This document shows positions 1-9,679 of a stretch of 45,334 nucleotides of DNA, in pieces. The stretch comes from Chromera velia (taxonomy: Eukaryota > Sar > Chromeraceae), in NCBI GenBank assembly GCA_018398765.1, contig JAHBMJ010000563.1, positions 1-45,334 on the forward strand. Direction: 5' to 3'. The notes beneath the pieces are model-generated. The model was not told the DNA's origin and did not search any database. It saw only the letters and a program-made list of their open reading frames with translations. The position numbers and the translations under genes were made by a program. Numbering within the stretch: the first letter of the stretch is position 1; every line of letters starts with the position of its first letter.

Positions 1-274
1 GTGTGTGTGTGACGGTGTGTGTGTGACGGTGTGTGTGTGACGGTGTGTGTGTGACGGTGTGTGTGTGACGGTGTGTGTGTGACGGTGTGTGTGTGACGGT
101 GTGTGTGTGACGGTGTGTGTGTGACGGTGTGTGTGTGACGGTGTGTGTGTGACGGTGTGTGTGTGACGGTGTGTGTGTGACGGTGTGTGTGTGACGGTGT
201 GTGTGTGACGGTGTGTGTGTGACGGTGTGTGTGTGACGGTGTGTGTGTGACGGTGTGTGTGTGACGGTGTGTGT

Positions 275-316
<42 letters not shown>
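1..316. repeat. 14-bp minisatellite running into (GT)n
   Basis: Nineteen perfect copies of the unit GTGTGTGTGTGACG fill positions 1-266 and the array is cut by the window edge, so its true length is unknown. It then decays into a plain (GT)n run to about 316. The GACG interruption is completely regular, which points to recent expansion of an interrupted dinucleotide repeat. No coding meaning. Confidence 0.95.
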
Positions 317-318
<2 letters not shown>

Positions 319-494
319 CATGGTGTTGTCAGTGTCAGAATGGTGTGCATGTATAAATGTTTAATGTTACTACTAGTTCATTCTAAAAATCAATTTTCCT
401 AGCACTTGTTTTTACTATGACTACAAAACCTCTATAGTAAACCCCCTATAACAGAAAAAATTTAAAAGAATTGAATTTCTTAGTGGTTAAATTT

Positions 495-714
495 AGTGAA
501 ATTCATGCGCGCAGTAGGAGCGACGTAGCGAGAATTAATTGACAGAATTCATTAGTACACATGTATTTGATCGATTAGCTTGTGATCACAGTTGTACGAT
601 CAGACTGAGAAGTGAAACAAAAATGATGTAGGAAGTACATGTCCGTACTAACAGACCTTCTGATGACGTTGAATATGTCTGAATAGAGGTATCGAGCAGA
701 CCTTTAACTTCACT
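495..714 (+). repeat. 5' LTR of the copia element
   Basis: 220 bp, matching 8094-8313 at all but roughly a dozen positions by eye. Ends are AGTGAA..TTCACT, a short inverted pair. It is preceded by the target-site copy AATTT at 490-494. The short LTR fits copia elements of protists. Confidence 0.93.
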
Positions 715-790
715 GGCGATGCCAGCGAGAGGGTGTTGAGAGAGATCACAGTGCAACAGGTCAAGTGTTGTTTGTGATCCTGCAGTAGAG

Positions 791-1777
791 ATGTCTGAAC
801 AATCCTCTGTCGCATACCCCACGCTCAAGGCGGGGATGCAGTTCAAAGGGTGGAAAGATACTTGCAACAGCATCAGAGATGGCAATGAGAAACTCTTTGG
901 TGCCAGTGCTGCGAACATTGTACGATGGGAGGCCAACCAGTTGTACAAGGCCACAAAGAACCATCCAGATGTTGGGGACGACATTCAGGCACTTTTCGAC
1001 CAGAAAGAGGACGAGGACGATACAGAGTTCAGGGATGCCAATAAAATGGTTAAGTGGCCACCCTACAAGACAGCATTGTGGGAGTGCCTTGTAAAGAAAC
1101 TGGATGTCCCTGAGAAGATGAAGAGAGATTCTCTGTCTCGCACATGGAATCAGATCGTAGAGAATGGAAAGTCCTTTTCAGATTTCCTTTCTCTCTATCG
1201 ATTTTTTAAGTCCCTAATGAAGGACACGAAGAGGACTAAGGCAGATAATGACGTTGCAGAAAGAACCCGAGCCAGGGCTGTGTTGGCTTGTCTTCCTCCA
1301 TCCTACCGCAGAAAGTGGGCAGATGAATGGGATGAGGATGATCTGTACAACAGTTACTTCGACAAGCTCATCGCCGCATGTGACAAGCGTTCCAAAAATC
1401 CCCTACTGAACAAATTCAAAGATGACCCTGCATATATTGCCCCTGTGAAACCTTCTGTCCGTATGCATCCCGAGCAGCACCAGATAAAGCAGGAGGCCAA
1501 CTATGTTGGGTCTGGTGGCTTCCCACCCAAGGGACGGGGTAGGGGCAGAGGTCGGGGGGGCAGAGGCTGGGGAGGCAGAGGCGGTCATTCGCAGTCTTCA
1601 CAACAGCATCCTCAACAGTCCCAGCAACAGCAGAAGAAGAAGTGTGAGAGTTGTAGGAGGCCTGGAGGGCACGACCCTGGATGGGAGTGTAGAGGCAAGA
1701 CACACAGGTGCAGTAAGTGCAATGAGGTTGGTCACAGAGATCACATGTATCTCCGGAAACAGAAGCATCAACAGTAG
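791..1777 (+). CDS. gag: Copia gag polyprotein (capsid/nucleocapsid)
   Basis: 328-aa open frame beginning 76 bp after the 5' LTR. Residues about 10-215 are a mostly helical, charged capsid-like region. Residues about 235-265 are an RG-rich, Gly-rich nucleic-acid-binding stretch, followed by Gln/Lys-rich sequence. A zinc-knuckle region lies at about 285-320: the segment starting CSKCNEVGH keeps C, C and H with CX2CX4H spacing, but the fourth ligand position is Tyr (tat) instead of Cys, so the knuckle is probably broken. Gag would package element RNA into cytoplasmic particles. The ATG at 791 is the first good start. The frame is intact, unlike pol downstream. Identity is inferred from position and motif; gag sequences diverge quickly. 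Confidence 0.75.
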   Translation: MSEQSSVAYPTLKAGMQFKGWKDTCNSIRDGNEKLFGASAANIVRWEANQLYKATKNHPDVGDDIQALFDQKEDEDDTEFRDANKMVKWPPYKTALWECLVKKLDVPEKMKRDSLSRTWNQIVENGKSFSDFLSLYRFFKSLMKDTKRTKADNDVAERTRARAVLACLPPSYRRKWADEWDEDDLYNSYFDKLIAACDKRSKNPLLNKFKDDPAYIAPVKPSVRMHPEQHQIKQEANYVGSGGFPPKGRGRGRGRGGRGWGGRGGHSQSSQQHPQQSQQQQKKKCESCRRPGGHDPGWECRGKTHRCSKCNEVGHRDHMYLRKQKHQQ

Positions 1778-1937
1778 CAGCAACAGTACAACGCCAAGAG
1801 AGGCAGGAGGAGAGAACACGGAAGTGTGTACCCCAGCAGGGGCGGCAGCCCTGGTCGCTATGATGTTAACGGTTTGTACTACATGCCTGCCCTTCCCCCG
1901 GGTGCTAGTATAGTGCCAAGATCTAGACTTCAACAAT

Positions 1938-2395
1938 TTGGGCCGGTCAGCCCGGGGAATGGGGAGTTTTATGGCAGAGGATTTTGGGGCTCTGCACATG
2001 CCCTCTTCCCTTACACTCCTTTCTATTCACCCCATTCATTCTCTCCTTCTTCCCTTTCGATTTGGCAGGTTAAGGGAGGGAACTGAAACCACTCGCACCA
2101 TGACCACAACCACTCCATCGGTGGACCCCCATTCCTTACCAACAAGGGACCGTCTTTCAGTTCCTCCAGGGAGGAGACGAGTCTAACACGACTTTCAGGG
2201 TTGGGGAGACCCTCGGGTCAGCACATATAGTCACACGGGGTGAAGACGGACAAATGTTGATTCCTGCTGCTCCGCAAGCATTGCTAATGAGGCAGATGCT
2301 GCCCCAGATGTCGTGTGGTAGAGGCCTTGTAGGGGGCAGTTCGGGGTTGCAAAGAAAAACGCAGATGGGAGTGAGGAGGAGGTGAAAATCTAGAT
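1938..2395 (+). pseudogene. Copia protease remnant and linker
   Basis: Downstream of gag the frames are broken. In the frame open over 1938-2186 a segment reads EDFGALHM (about 1978-2001), resembling the copia aspartic-protease active site D-[ST]-G-A-x-x-H-M, with Ser replaced by Phe and one residue missing. A different frame from about 2158 reads on to a stop near 2385 without a motif I recognise. The protease is therefore likely dead. The call rests mostly on its place between gag and integrase, and on one short motif. Confidence 0.45.
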
Positions 2396-2408
2396 CTCAA
2401 AAGTCGGG

Positions 2409-3095
2409 GTGCGAGCGAGATGGTGTCTTATGAAAGAAAAGGGGGAGCAGACAGTTATGCAGGAATATTACTTCACTAAGGACAGCGTCCCCGATTTGAT
2501 GTGCATGGATTTGGAGGAGGGACACACTGTGTTGAAAGACGCAGATGACTCGTACGTGAGAGTGAGAGATGCGAGAGGGGGTCTCGTGGACATCTGTGTT
2601 CCTTTTCCAAAAGGCGATCACACAACCAATCATCCGTTCTTCTACTACCGTCCTGCCCTAAAGCATGAGATGGGGGAACCAGTCCCATCCATTAATGCCC
2701 TTTCTCACCGACAGATCGATTATGATAAGCTGTGTTCCCATCACGTTCGTCATGGCCATTTCGACAGTCTGAGACCCAAACTCGAACCGACGCTCCTCGA
2801 GCAAGGTATGAGTGTACGTGAGGAAGATTGTTAAAGGCTTTACAAGGAGTATCTGATCTGTCAAGAGAAGAACGCAGTAAAGCCGTCCCTCTATCGTGTC
2901 CCTGACAGAAGAGAAGGCGCACACCCATTTGGCATTATCCAGTTGGACAATTACTTCCCCCGAGATGAGGAGGCAGCAGTAGGTGTGCACCCCACAGTCA
3001 TCAAATATGCAGATGTGCATTCAGGTTTTGAGCTTGACGTCCCCCAGAAAAGCCGAAACGAAGCCCACGACTCGACCCGACAGTTCTTCGAGTAT
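2409..3095 (+). pseudogene. Copia pre-integrase domain and 5' half of integrase
   Basis: One frame runs from 2409 to the insertion point with a single TAA at 2832-2834. It contains a His-rich pre-integrase motif (HHVRHGHFDSLR, about 2730-2770) typical of the GAG-pre-integrase domain, then Cys residues near 2820-2870. The start of the integrase catalytic core holds a likely first catalytic Asp in IQLDNYFPRD (about 2937-2965) and the segment KYADVHSGFELDVPQKSR, equivalent to the copia 'D..S....v..lk.Ks' region. The frame ends at EY (3090-3095), where a 2-kb element is inserted. It continues in the same frame at 5099. Confidence 0.85.
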
Positions 3096-3807
3096 AAGAC
3101 AAATCTATCCCGAACGGTCTCCAACAGTAAAACGGTCTCCAAAACAACCATACCTCTCAAGCTTTTTTAGGCAGTAAACAATATTTCAAAGCTTAACACA
3201 AAGAGTTTTAAGCGATCAAACAGTACGATTTCCTGTTTTTAAATTAATTGGGTTTAGTGAGAGAAAAAAATATATTGTATTTGACCGCGCGGCATGCGTG
3301 TTTCGTGTGTCAACGCACGCGCCTGTCATACATGCAATTAAGGCGGCGGCGGGGAGCACCGGAATTTAAAATCGTGCGGATCGATATCGATTAAATCAAA
3401 AAAGCCAATTTTGATGCACGCAGATGTAGCTAAAGGACGCGGTTGCACCTCTACGCACATTGAGCTCAAAGATGATCGACGTAATCGACTAGATCGACGC
3501 ACACTGCATATTTATCTCTGCACATTGTGGGACTGTGGATCTGTTTCGAAAGTGTTCACTGCTGATATTTCCAGATCAGGTTGCACAGTATTTCAAACAA
3601 AATAGCTGGATTCTTCACATGCCATTGGGAGAGCAGACGTTGGAACGAATTTCAGCCGTCTCTCTTCTTCGGGCATGGCCGTCTCGTTCTGCTAGTAAGC
3701 GTGGTGGGTAAATTTGGAGAGGCCCGTCTTGCTCTCCATCTTTGATCGACGTCTTTTTTCTTTTGCATGCCTCTATGCATGCGCCCGAGCGTAGTGTGTA
3801 TGTGTGT

Positions 3808-3844
<37 letters not shown>

Positions 3845-4081
3845 TATGTATATGTGTGTGTGTATGTGTGTGTGTGTGTGAATGTGTGTGTGTATGTGTG
3901 TGTGTGTGTGTATGTGTGTGTGTGTATGCACATGCATGCGTATGTGTGCGTGCCTATGTTACGGTGTGTGTGAGAGTGTATGAGAGTGTGTGTGAGTGTG
4001 TGAGAGAGAGGGAGAGAGGGAGAGAGGGAGAAAGTGTGAGTGTGAGTGTGTGTGTATGTGTGTGTGTATGTATGTGTATGT

Positions 4082-4131
<50 letters not shown>

Positions 4132-4712
4132 GCGTATATGTGTGCGTGTGTATGGGTATATAAAGGTGTGCACGCAACGCAACACAGTCTTTCCATCCTT
4201 TTCTTTCTTATAAGGCTCATGACGCTTACCTCTTTCAGAAAGAATGAAGGCGTGTTGTTGCTTTTTGTGAGCCAGCTTGTTTGAGTGCGCGTTTATGTGC
4301 GTGTGCACGCGTCTGCAGTGCATATACTCGTTCTCCTTCTACCTCTCGGTCTCTCTTTTATGCCTAAGGTTTCTCTGCCGGCTTATAATCCTCCCTTTTC
4401 CCCTTTCCCCCCGGCCTGTTCCCCTTATATATATATGTGTGTGTGTGTGTATGTGTGTGTGTGTATATGTGTGTGTGTCTGTGCGCACTGGCAGATCCAT
4501 ATGCATACAGATTTTTACTGACAGGTTACGTACACTGAAAGCCAATATAAAAATGTTGATCATTGTTTCGGCGGCATTAAAAAATTGTTATATGAGTCGA
4601 ATAACTTCGTTGTCTGGTTGTTGCAGTGTTACGCTGAAACAGTGCCTTCAGCTCACAGCCAATATTATGAGCGTTCTGCTCATGATTTGTATTCAGACAG
4701 TCTAGTACACAG

Positions 4713-4743
<31 letters not shown>

Positions 4744-5094
4744 ACATATTAATAACATCAATTGTGATACTTGTAAAAGCTCTACACTATGTTTTATATG
4801 TTTTCAATCTTTCTGTTAAAACCTTAAGATTCATTGTAAAGAAAATATTTTAAAGAGTTAAAAACTTAAAATCATACATTCAAATTTAAATATATATATA
4901 CTTATCATAAATCAAATTTTTATATAATTCTCTTACTAACTAAGATTTAAAAAACACTTAATTACACTCTCAAACCGTTTAAAACTCTTTGTTTTAAGTT
5001 TTTAAGCATTGTTTAGTACCTAGAAATGTTTGATAGATATGGTAATTTTGGAGATGGTTTTGATGTTGGAGACCGTTTGGGATAGATTTGTCTT
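3096..5094. mobile_element. Non-autonomous TIR DNA element nested in the integrase gene
   Basis: The two ends are inverted copies of each other for about 120 bp (3096-3215 versus 4975-5094, roughly 80% by eye). The outermost 16 bases, AAGACAAATCTATCCC, are identical. GTAT occurs at 3092-3095 and again at 5095-5098, consistent with a 4-bp target duplication; a TA duplication would fit equally well. Removing the element with one target copy restores an uninterrupted integrase frame (QFFEY joined to VESVVG). The interior has no transposase-like frame. It holds AT-rich arms, a GC-richer core at about 3280-3560, (GT)n arrays (3797-4165, 4435-4480) and (TA)n at 4713-4740. It inserted after the retrotransposon and needs a transposase supplied elsewhere. 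Confidence 0.88.
3797..4165. repeat. (GT)n and GA-rich microsatellite inside the TIR element
   Basis: Long GT runs interrupted by TATG and GCATGC steps, with a short GAGAGAGG tract at about 4003-4032. Open frames across it are Cys/Val or His/Thr repeats created by the dinucleotide and are not genes. Confidence 0.95.
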
Positions 5095-5098
5095 GTAT

Positions 5099-5602
5099 GT
5101 TGAGTCTGTTGTAGGAGTGAAGCCCGATAGGCCTGGTCATATCACCATGCAATTTGCGTGTGATCCTGCAACTGAATATAGAGGGGGGAAATATGGGGAG
5201 TATTGTGACCACAGAATGATCAAGTTCATTGATCAGCCGCCCCATGAAAAGGGACCCCTCGGGCTGGTGGAAGGAAGAATCTACCATTCCCGCACCTATA
5301 TTGCTGCCCTGATGGCAGAGCTCGAGAAGATGTGGGGGCCGTTGCCGAAGAGCATATGGGCATACGTAGCCCGTGGAGCATCTATCACTTGCAACACAAC
5401 GTTCTCTAAAGCCATCGGCATGACCCCCTACGAAAAAGCCACAGGGAAGAAGCCAGACAGACGGCTGATGGTCGGGGATCCTTCCATCCTCAAAATTATC
5501 GAGAGTGGCATTGAACTCCCAGGTTCCCTTATCATATGGCTCTATCCCCTCAACTCCCACACAGCAGTAGTAGCAAAGAAAAACCCCCACACAGGTGTTT
5601 AG
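5099..5602 (+). pseudogene. 3' half of copia integrase
   Basis: Continues the frame broken at 3095. It carries the second and third catalytic acids of the DD35E core: Asp in FACDPATEYRGGKYGEY (about 5150-5200) and Glu in LGLVEGRIYHSRT (about 5260-5300), in place of the usual 'NG..ER' motif. Downstream, KAIGMTPYEKATGKKPD (about 5410-5463) matches the conserved 'TPye...gkkP' at the end of the integrase core. All three catalytic acids appear present, so inactivation is due to the insertion and to lesions elsewhere. A frame ending at 5602 is followed by a break before the next pol segment. Confidence 0.87.
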
Positions 5603-5719
5603 AAGACTTTAGACACCCATCCCGTATGTGTGAAGCCTCTCCAAAGTGGGTCAGTCAAACTGTGGTCCCCTGCAGGCGAATGAGAGAAAGCTCGTCTCCT
5701 TTCCCCTCCCTCCCACCCT

Positions 5720-7428
5720 ATGGTAGAGCGTATAGATATAGAGGGTGAAAACGGAGAGGGTATCCAGGCGGGGGCTGAGGAGAAGGCAGAGATGGGGGGG
5801 CAGGGGGATGAGAATCCATCCCGTCTCCCTGAGCACCACGCTGTAGGACAGCCCAAGGTCATTCGACCTACACGATTCACAGGTGTCCTGATTGCTGATG
5901 CATCTGGCATACGCATTCCCATGCTTGTTGCTAGAAAGTCGTTCAAGAAGTCACTCCCCGTCTCCGGCATGGAGCAAACAGCAAATAGAAAGTGGAGGTT
6001 CACCGAGTTGGGTGCCCGCCAGGTCACAAAAGCAGAAATGCTTCGGTACTTCACCCTTAAGGATGGAAAAATCGTCCCCCCCAGCGTTGAAGCTGAGATA
6101 GACCTCCTTCCACAGGTGAGGGGGTGTGAGGGGGAAGAGTCACCTGCTTTAGAAGGTGATGATGATGTGATGGAGGAGTTGTTTGGGGACAAGAGATTGG
6201 ATGAAGAAGAGAATCAGATGCTCCTTGACATAGGAATGGGAGCACCGGTCTGTGAGGTTTTCCTCGTGAACGCGTCGCCCATTGAAGTCCCAGATGACTT
6301 CAAGCGGGGCTCCACACAGATCCCCGCTACCCAGGAGGAGGTTGCGCGGGGAGACTTCAACATCGCCATACGCGATGAATGGTTGAGGAATATCACAGGT
6401 CAGGGGGTGCTTGGTCGGGAAGTGAATAGAGATGAGGTTGACGCACTCATGCAAATGGGCTGGCGTCTTACTTAGAAAGAAAAGAGAAGTCGGAACAAAG
6501 AAGAAGAGAAAGACGCAGAGAGAGAGGCAGACAAGACTGGAAAGAGAAAGCCCAAGCAGGCAGACAGCAAGCCGAATCCTTCAGAGGGAAAGAAAGCAGA
6601 GAGGACTCCCAAGGCACGCTGTTTTGCAAAGGGTTTCACTGACAAACGGAAGGTTGATACATATGTCGCTACTCCTTCAATTTGGGCCATTCTCCTCTGC
6701 CTTTTCTTTGCTCTGTCGTTTGGTCTTGTTTAGTATGGGGGCGATGTGAAGGGGGCATTCCTGTCAGCAGAAGACAGGAACAGACAGAGAGCGGGGGTTA
6801 TCATTCCAAAGTGGATCCCCAAGGCCCCTGATCTCAATCCATACGGTAACCCCAACATCTCCGATACCGATTACGAAGAGATCAAAGCAGCAGCAGGGGC
6901 AATTCGGCTCAGACAGATCCGTATGGTTGAGAAAGGACTGTATGGGATGTCTCTGGGAATCTCTTTAATGGAAAGATGCAGCGGGTACAGAAGAGTAGAG
7001 GATTCAAGAGAGTGGAGAGCGGTATTGCTGTGCAGAGGCCGAACCGGGTGGAAGGAATGCCACCGTAGCCTGCCAAGGCATTTCAGGTCACATGGGTAGA
7101 CAATCTGCTTGGCGCTGCCAGCAGACAGACAGTCAGTGATGAGATTCGGTTTTTGAAGGGGGTGTTGGATTGGGGGTACCTGAAGGTGCATGATGAAAGA
7201 GACCGCATTAAATATGTCGGCCTCGATATCTCTTTTGCAACTGATCAGACGGAGGTGAGTCAAGAAAGCTACTGTGAAGGCATAAACACAGACGCTCTCT
7301 GGAGGGCATTAGGAGAAAATCTGAAGAGAAGAGAAGTCAGAGCAGAGGATGTAAAGCCAGCAGGAGAAGAGGAAGTGGAAAAGAGCCTGATTCCCCTCAT
7401 GAGGTTGATTATGGGGGTAAGCCAGTAG
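5720..7428 (+). pseudogene. Copia linker and reverse transcriptase, frameshifted
   Basis: 5720-6475 holds an acidic, low-complexity linker and then DEWLRNITGQGVLGREVNRDE, equivalent to the RT entry motif 'W..Am..E...l..n.tw'. The RT continues in other frames: KARCFAKGFTDKRKVDTYVAT (about 6620-6680), matching 'KaRlvakGf.Q..g.Dy..tfaP'; GGDVKGAFLSAE (about 6738-6770), matching 'q.DVktAFLnG'; and VTWVDNLLGA (about 7085-7120), matching 'lYVDDll' but with Tyr to Trp and the second catalytic Asp to Asn. RIKYVGLDIS (about 7208-7240) fits the 'f.yLGi.i' motif. At least two frameshifts and the catalytic change mark it as dead. Confidence 0.85.
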
Positions 7429-8046
7429 GTGATTCGTACTTGCCCAGCCCGCCGAGTGTGGGCTGACGTTCTTAGCCAATCCACCTTCCGTCCGTGCAGA
7501 CGAGTAGTGCGGGCATCCATCAAGATCCTGCAGATGCTGAAGGAGAACAGAGAACCGATTATCATCATCCCTCTCACCAAGGGAAAGAGGGTGATGCTTG
7601 CAGTGCTGACAGACTGCTTCTACTCAAGAAAGACGTACGATGGGCGTCTCGGTTGGGTTGTCTTCATAGTCAATGAAGACTGGACACCCGAAAAGGCAAT
7701 CCTCACAGGGGCGCCGTGGATCAACTGCATCATGTGGTATTCTAAAAAGCACATACAGAAGCATGGCTCTAACACAGCAGCAGAACTGACAGCAGTTGAG
7801 TCAGCGTCGAAGACGATTCCTAGGACTGTGCAACTAGCAACAGAGTTATGGGGAGAGAACCCGAAAATCCAATTTTTCATAAACTGTGAGCCAATGCACA
7901 AGCAGCTTCATTTTGGAGTTGCAACCGATAGCACCTCTCAAGGTATGCTTGACTTTGTCATCCGAGAACTGAACAAGATGAAAGCTGACTACTCTTGGTG
8001 CCGCAGAGATGTGCAGCTTGCCAACGCACTTACAAAAGTTGCGTAG
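7429..8046 (+). pseudogene. Copia RNase H domain
   Basis: C-terminal part of pol, ending 47 bp before the 3' LTR. Recognisable parts are an Asp in VLTDCFYSRKTYDGRLGW (in place of 'yaDaDwA'), SNTAAELTAVESA (equivalent to 'SS.EAEY.A', catalytic Glu), a region with DSTSQGMLDFVIREL (for 'H.iDir.h.ire') and the closing QLANALTKVA (for 'n.ADilTK'). The open frame is 205 codons but has no proper start of its own; it belongs to the pol polyprotein. Confidence 0.8.
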
Positions 8047-8093
8047 CCGGGAAAAGAATTTGTATGAGGACAGACAAGCAAATCGAGGGGGTG

Positions 8094-8313
8094 AGTGAAA
8101 TTCATGCGCGCAGTACGAGCGACGTAGCGAGAATTAATTGACAGAATTAATTAGCACGCATGTATTTGATCGATTAGCTTGTGATCATAGTTGTACGATC
8201 AGACTGAGAAGTGAAACAAGAATGATGTAGGAAGTACATGTCCATACTAACAGAGCTTCTGTTGACGTTGAATATGTCTGAGTAGAGGTATCGAGCAGAC
8301 CTCTAACTTCACT
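8094..8313 (+). repeat. 3' LTR of the copia element
   Basis: Direct copy of 495-714, starting AGTGAA and ending TTCACT, followed by target copy AATTT at 8314-8318. About a dozen substitutions separate the two LTRs, with no indel seen, so the insertion is moderately old. Confidence 0.93.
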
Positions 8314-9679
8314 AATTTAACTAAAGAATAAATATATAGAATAAATGTATACCTTTAATATAAAAAAATACTATAATCTACTAGTCTACTATATTGCAAG
8401 AAAATCTAACGTCAATAATACGGTCAATTTAATGAATCATTCAGAATTAATCCGAGTCGATCAATTACCTAATCATATGATTAACTAGATGATTAAATTG
8501 TATTTTGATTTAGCGCTAGATTCGGTATTTCTGGCTAAGCTTCTGACGAAAAAAGGTTTGTAAGCTTTAGCAAGGCCTCTGGCAACTTAATTAAGGTTTA
8601 AAAATTAAGGTTTCACTGTTTCAGCTGGTCTAGCTAAAATGTATAAGCTTCAAGAGTCCAAGTTTAAAAAAAATATAAAAGTAATGATAGTTTAATTATA
8701 TAAGTAGAAGATATCATTGTATCTAGCATTGTATCAAGTAAAAAAAACTTAGCGACGATCGACGTATAAAAAGAACTTAATGTCAATCTTAAAGCCATAT
8801 CAATCCGTAAAGAATCAGTGTCAGTTAATTTATTCTCCAAACACAAATCACATGTTAAACATCTTATTAAATGTTAAACAGAAATTTTCATGAAACCTAG
8901 CATGAAACTAGGCACGAAACTCCCTTTAAACACCAGAGAATAAGTGTAATGACACTGTGGTAATCCTGGGTGTCATCTACAAACAAAGGGGACACACGCA
9001 AAGAGTACGCAAAGAGCTTACATGAGAGACAGTGAAAAAAGCAGAGAAACAGGCTGAGAAAGCGAGAGCAACTCTAACAAGAACTGGGGCATGCAAGAAG
9101 AGAGGAAGGGAGTTGGACCGACTGGCATCACTCCGGCCTGCATGCATGCTTCAGCGGCAGAAGAAAAGGAAGCTGAGACGAGAAGAAGTTGATCCATCTT
9201 CCACGGGAGATCATGCAGGAATGTACGGTGGCGTGCTGAGGGGAAAGTTCGACCCGGATGGGGACTTTAAGATAGGGAAAGGGGCCAGGCGCCCATGTAC
9301 ATGCCTGCGTGTGGTGCTGTCGTGCTGTCAAAATAGGTGCTTCAAAATTCAATGCATCCTTAAACTCAAGCTACCAGTGCAGTACAAGACAATTCATGCA
9401 ACTCAGCAACGAATCAAAACAGTCCCTGAAAGCCTCTGTCAGATTTGATTTGAAGAATCCGAATCGGTTCCACGAAGCGAACACGAAGAGTCGATTTCAT
9501 TCTACCTTCCCCGATTTCTCCCGCCCGTGCGTTCCCTTTCTCACTTGCTGCCTCTATCTGTAGTTACATTTCGCCCCACGACAGTCCTACTACTTGTACG
9601 TCTGCATGCATGAAGCGGATTCCTCTTCCTCTTATCTTTAATTATTTGCCTACCGAAGATCTACCAGATATCACGTATA
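8314..9679. other. AT-rich spacer with one doubtful ORF
   Basis: 8314-8950 is strongly AT-rich with no recognisable gene. From about 9000 composition rises. An open frame at 9032-9448 on + encodes a Lys/Arg-rich 138-residue string, but it opens with GTG, has no upstream in-frame ATG and matches nothing I know. It may be chance, or an exon of an unseen gene. 9450-9679 is probably the 3' UTR of the APS kinase on the minus strand. Confidence 0.5.

Larger units (their letters stand above)
495..8313 (+). mobile_element. Ty1/copia-type LTR retrotransposon, decayed, with nested insertion
   Basis: Two near-identical 220-bp direct repeats (495-714 and 8094-8313) bound a gag-protease-integrase-RT-RNase H order, which is the copia (Pseudoviridae) order with integrase before RT. 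The flanks carry a perfect 5-bp target duplication AATTT (490-494 and 8314-8318). The repeats start AGTGAA and end TTCACT, so the outermost bases are AG..CT rather than the usual TG..CA. The coding region has stops, frameshifts and a 2-kb insertion in integrase, so this copy cannot move on its own. A G-rich polypurine-like stretch (about 8083-8093) precedes the 3' LTR. I could not assign a tRNA to the primer-binding region at 715-735. Confidence 0.93.

Noticed and set aside
3742..4284. Cys/Val-rich and His/Thr-rich open frames across (GT)n
   Set aside because: They are translations of dinucleotide repeats, present in several frames on both strands.
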